Shown: positions 18,567 to 20,475 of the stretch, piece after piece
Numbering within the stretch: the first letter of the stretch is position 1
How the letters are laid out: each line of letters opens with the position of its first letter
IMG/VR virus record: IMGVR_UViG_3300020215_000155
Coordinates: 1-20,475 of that record
From: a virus
Reading direction: 5' to 3' (one strand)
Length of the DNA: 20,475 nucleotides
Made by a program: the position numbers and the translations under genes
Notes under the pieces: model-generated
The model's database searches: none
What the model was told of the DNA's origin: nothing
What the model saw: the letters and a program-made list of their open reading frames with translations, nothing else

Positions 18567-19499
18567 GTTATCTGGGAACTGGACCCCATGGACACGTGGG
18601 CCCTCTCAAACCTTGATCATGTCAAGGCATCGTCCACTTATCACGAGTGGCTGACCGACAGCCTTGCGGCGGCGGGTGCGAACCTTATCCGCGAAGGCGA
18701 CGACGCGTCATTCGTGACCGCTGCTCCGGCGAATCGCCTGGGCAACTTCATGCAGATCAGCAACAAGACATTTGTTGTTTCTGACACCTTGGAGATCGTC
18801 GATAAGGCTGGTCGTAAGACGGAAACCGGCCGCTTGGGCACGAAGCTCATGAAGGAGCTGAAGCGTGACATGGAGTTCGCCCTGGTGCGCAACCAGGCGT
18901 CGTCCTTGGGCGCCGATGCCACTGCCCGTTCTTCGGCGGGTATGGAATCGTGGATCGCTGGTCCGACCGCTTCCACTGCCAATACGGCGGCTAACGTTGT
19001 TGCCTCCACCACGACCGCGGCGACTGCGACGACCCCGGGATTCTCCGGTGGCACGGTTGCGGCCCCGACGGACGGCACCACGACTGCGGCTCTGACCGTT
19101 GGTGTTCTCAATCTCGCCCTCCAGGGCGCGTGGGAAGACGGCGGCAATCCGACGGTCATTCTGGCGAGTGCTCAGAACAAACTCGTCATTGACGGGTTTA
19201 CCGGCCAGGTAACGCGCAATATCGACGTGTCGAAGGGCAAGCAGGCAACCATCGTTGGCGCTGCGAACCTCTACGTGTCGTCGTTCGGCGTACACCAAGT
19301 GATCCTGTCGCGGTACGTGCGTAACAACGCGCTGCTGTGTCTGGATACCGACTACTGGGCGGTGGCGTTCCTGCGCAAGCCCCGTGTCGTGGACCTGGCG
19401 AAGACGGGCGATGCGACCAAGAAACTGTTGGTGACGGAATTCGGCCTCGTGTGCCGTAACCCGTCTGCCAATGCGAAGGTGGTTGGCCTCGCGGCGTGA
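18567..19499 (+). CDS. Major capsid protein, exon 2 (SU10/DUF5309 type)
   Basis: From GTT at 18567 the frame gives VIWELDPMDTWALSNLDHVK, then STYHEWLTDSLAAAGANLIR and a long C-terminal part ending at 19499: 310 residues, so 339 in the spliced protein. The (REDLED)VIWELDP...TYHEWLTDSL pattern is that of SU10-type (DUF5309) capsid proteins with the HK97 fold. MELKRDMEFALVRNQ-type helix and the Ala/Thr-rich stretch (about ATASTANTAANVVASTTTAA) fit the family's middle part. A plain gene call would start at the ATG at 18588, lose the N-terminal 36 residues and report 303; no ribosome site supports that start. Confidence 0.95.
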   Translation, partial: VIWELDPMDTWALSNLDHVKASSTYHEWLTDSLAAAGANLIREGDDASFVTAAPANRLGNFMQISNKTFVVSDTLEIVDKAGRKTETGRLGTKLMKELKRDMEFALVRNQASSLGADATARSSAGMESWIAGPTASTANTAANVVASTTTAATATTPGFSGGTVAAPTDGTTTAALTVGVLNLALQGAWEDGGNPTVILASAQNKLVIDGFTGQVTRNIDVSKGKQATIVGAANLYVSSFGVHQVILSRYVRNNALLCLDTDYWAVAFLRKPRVVDLAKTGDATKKLLVTEFGLVCRNPSANAKVVGLAA

Positions 19500-19933
19500 T
19501 CGTAATTGTTGGTCACGGTCCCTCAGTCCTGTCTGGGCTGGGGGCCGTGATCGACTCTCATACGGTGGTCAGGCTTAAAAAGGCCCCCACCAAACCTGCA
19601 GAGCACTACGGGAAGCGCACGGATTATCTCTGTGCGCGATCCCTCATTTTCGATACCGGGCAAGTACCTTTCTGGCTCTTTCCCGATGACTCAAGGTGGA
19701 TTGAGTATTTCGCGCGCTTTCATCCACGACGACGCAAGCCCAGCACCGGGTTATGCGCAGTGTTTAGCGCTATAGACAGATTGGATGCCAAAGAGATCGC
19801 GTTGATTGGGTTCGATGCGATCTTGAATCAGCTTGATCTAGCTGGGCATGACACGAGAGCCGAGCACGAATGCCTGCATTCACTCGGGGTAAAGATCATT
19901 GACTTGGAGAAGGCACATCGCCCGCTTTGTTGA
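19496..19933 (+). CDS. GT29-like (sialyltransferase-fold) glycosyltransferase
   Basis: The 145-residue protein starts at a GTG overlapping the capsid stop (GTGA). It has the three sialyltransferase-type motifs in order: VIVGHGPSVLSGLGAVIDSH with TVVRLKKAP (L motif, 3-31), KPSTGLCAVFSAIDRLDAKE then IALIGFD (S motif, 81-107), and H118-x4-E123 (HDTRAE, VS motif). It is shorter than eukaryotic enzymes but similar to compact phage and bacterial GT29-like domains. These transfer a sugar from a CMP- or similar donor. Its coupling to the capsid gene suggests a role in the virion or at the host surface; substrate and acceptor are unknown. Confidence 0.75.
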   Translation: MIVIVGHGPSVLSGLGAVIDSHTVVRLKKAPTKPAEHYGKRTDYLCARSLIFDTGQVPFWLFPDDSRWIEYFARFHPRRRKPSTGLCAVFSAIDRLDAKEIALIGFDAILNQLDLAGHDTRAEHECLHSLGVKIIDLEKAHRPLC

Positions 19934-20258
19934 CTACAACGACGCTAACGGCGTCGCCATGTATGAAGACGTGTACGAGGGTCGGCAGCAGTTCCACTAC
20001 CGACAGGACGTGGAACCAGTATTGGACCATGTAGCCGCTATCCGTAACTACGGACTAGCGGACAAGGCTGGGAGGAAGGACGACTTCTACCAATACGCCT
20101 GTATCCCGCCTGTGGTAGTTCTCGAACTCAAGTACAAGTACGGCGTCGATCTGCTGAGCGGGCGGCAGGACCACCTGGCCAAAGCCGTTAGGATCATCAA
20201 CGAGCACTATCCGAAGCTCAAGACCACGGACAAAACCCATGTGGTGAAACATGGGTAA
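19899..20258 (+). CDS. Conserved phage structural-cluster protein (DVEPVL ... YGVD type)
   Basis: A 119-residue protein with ARFVDYNDANGVAMYEDVYE, then HYRQDVEPVLDHVAAIRNYG and VLELKYKYGVDLLSG, ending YPKLKTTDKTHVVKHG. I recall similar proteins downstream of capsid genes in podoviruses, beginning at the ARFVDY segment, with no known function. No ATG precedes that segment. Choices are a TTG at 19899 (used here; GGGGT lies about nine bases upstream), or an ATC at 19917 behind an excellent GGAGAAGG (19906-19913). The ATG at 19959 would cut off the conserved start. The gene overlaps the GT29-like gene by 35 bases and the next gene by eight. Confidence 0.72.
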   Translation: MTWRRHIARFVDYNDANGVAMYEDVYEGRQQFHYRQDVEPVLDHVAAIRNYGLADKAGRKDDFYQYACIPPVVVLELKYKYGVDLLSGRQDHLAKAVRIINEHYPKLKTTDKTHVVKHG

Positions 20259-20475
20259 GGTAGTTCAGATCTCGCCCCATAAGGAACTGCCGCAGGTCTA
20301 CAAGACCTGTATCAAGATGATGGAGGCAGGGAACCTCGATGATGCCTACGCGCTCATCGACGAGCAGTTACGACAGGACCCGAACGACGCACAGGCATTG
20401 ACGGTCGCTTCTTCGATCATGAAGCGCGCCAAGAAGATGCCCATCGCCTACTCTCTTGCTCAGAGAGCGACAGCG
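20251..20475 (+). CDS. TPR-like protein, partial (cut by right edge)
   Basis: The first 75 residues are visible from the ATG at 20251. MEAGNLDDAYALIDEQLRQD followed by PNDAQALTVASSIMKRAKKM and PIAYSLAQRATA is the repeating pattern of a tetratricopeptide: a W/L..G..A/..A...... P.. arrangement with PNDAQAL at the helix turn. A short basic N-terminus (MGKVVQISPHKELPQVYKTC) precedes it. TPR proteins serve as binding scaffolds; in a virion cluster this could be a head-to-tail or chaperone function. The end of the gene is outside the window. Confidence 0.75.
   Translation, partial: MGKVVQISPHKELPQVYKTCIKMMEAGNLDDAYALIDEQLRQDPNDAQALTVASSIMKRAKKMPIAYSLAQRATA

Noticed and set aside
18588-19499. Capsid gene start at the ATG at 18588
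   Set aside because: It would discard conserved residues encoded by exon 1 and the first seven codons of exon 2, and it has no ribosome site.
1-20475. tRNA genes, CRISPR arrays, insertion sequences or an integrase/attachment site
   Set aside because: I looked for cloverleaf ends, spaced identical repeats, transposase or recombinase motifs and found none; the integration module is probably outside the window.

Overview
The window is a stretch of a temperate tailed-phage (or prophage) genome. The host is probably a gamma- or betaproteobacterium: one small gene (5781-5990) matches the DNA-binding half of an enterobacterial-type LexA residue for residue in register, and the early genes follow the lambdoid plan. 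Genes are small and tightly packed, most starting in an ATGA, GTGA or TAATG overlap with the gene before. Portal, scaffold and major capsid genes (SU10-type capsid, long P22-like portal) suggest a podovirus. No tape measure, integrase, lysis or polymerase gene is in view, so morphology is an inference.

Layout. Bases 1-1484: a leftward operon of short accessory genes, cut by the left edge. Bases 1485-2215: the control region, with a leftward Xre-type repressor (GTG start at 2138), three operators spaced exactly 23 bp apart between it and a rightward Cro-like gene, two more copies of the operator ahead of the leftward operon, and a GC-rich block that can fold into many helices. Bases 2567-3538: a CII (CP76) homologue and small genes. 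Bases 3535-4781: an HNH endonuclease, a hairpin-rich gap, and a GIY-YIG-like gene. Bases 4778-7237: a run of tiny overlapping genes (replication-associated module, HTH proteins, zinc-binding microproteins, the LexA-like domain, a PD-(D/E)XK-like nuclease, a DUF551 protein). Bases 7256-8899: terminase small subunit, small genes, and a Q/RinA-like late regulator, followed by a promoter-like -10 element and a strong terminator. Bases 8988-12564: a beta-helix spike-like protein and three virion-type proteins, unusually placed between the two terminase genes. Bases 12670-20475: terminase large subunit, portal, scaffold, major capsid protein, a GT29-like glycosyltransferase, a conserved small protein and a TPR-like protein cut by the right edge.

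The strongest discovery is that the major capsid gene is split by a 930-base group I intron (17637-18566) carrying an HNH homing endonuclease. Exon 1 (29 codons) and exon 2 (310 codons) join in frame, and P1 (with the U-G pair), P3, P4, P5, P7, P9, P9.1 and a P10 can all be read from the sequence. Standard gene calling would report a truncated capsid protein starting at 18588.

Regulation as inferred: repressor and Cro compete at the 23-bp-spaced operators; CII acts downstream; the Q-like protein lets RNA polymerase read through the terminator at 8951-8976 into the virion genes. The repressor has no self-cleavage domain, the operator has the same TGT-N8-ACA geometry as an SOS box, and the phage encodes a LexA DNA-binding domain with no protease half. 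Together these suggest an unusual link between lysogeny control and the SOS response.
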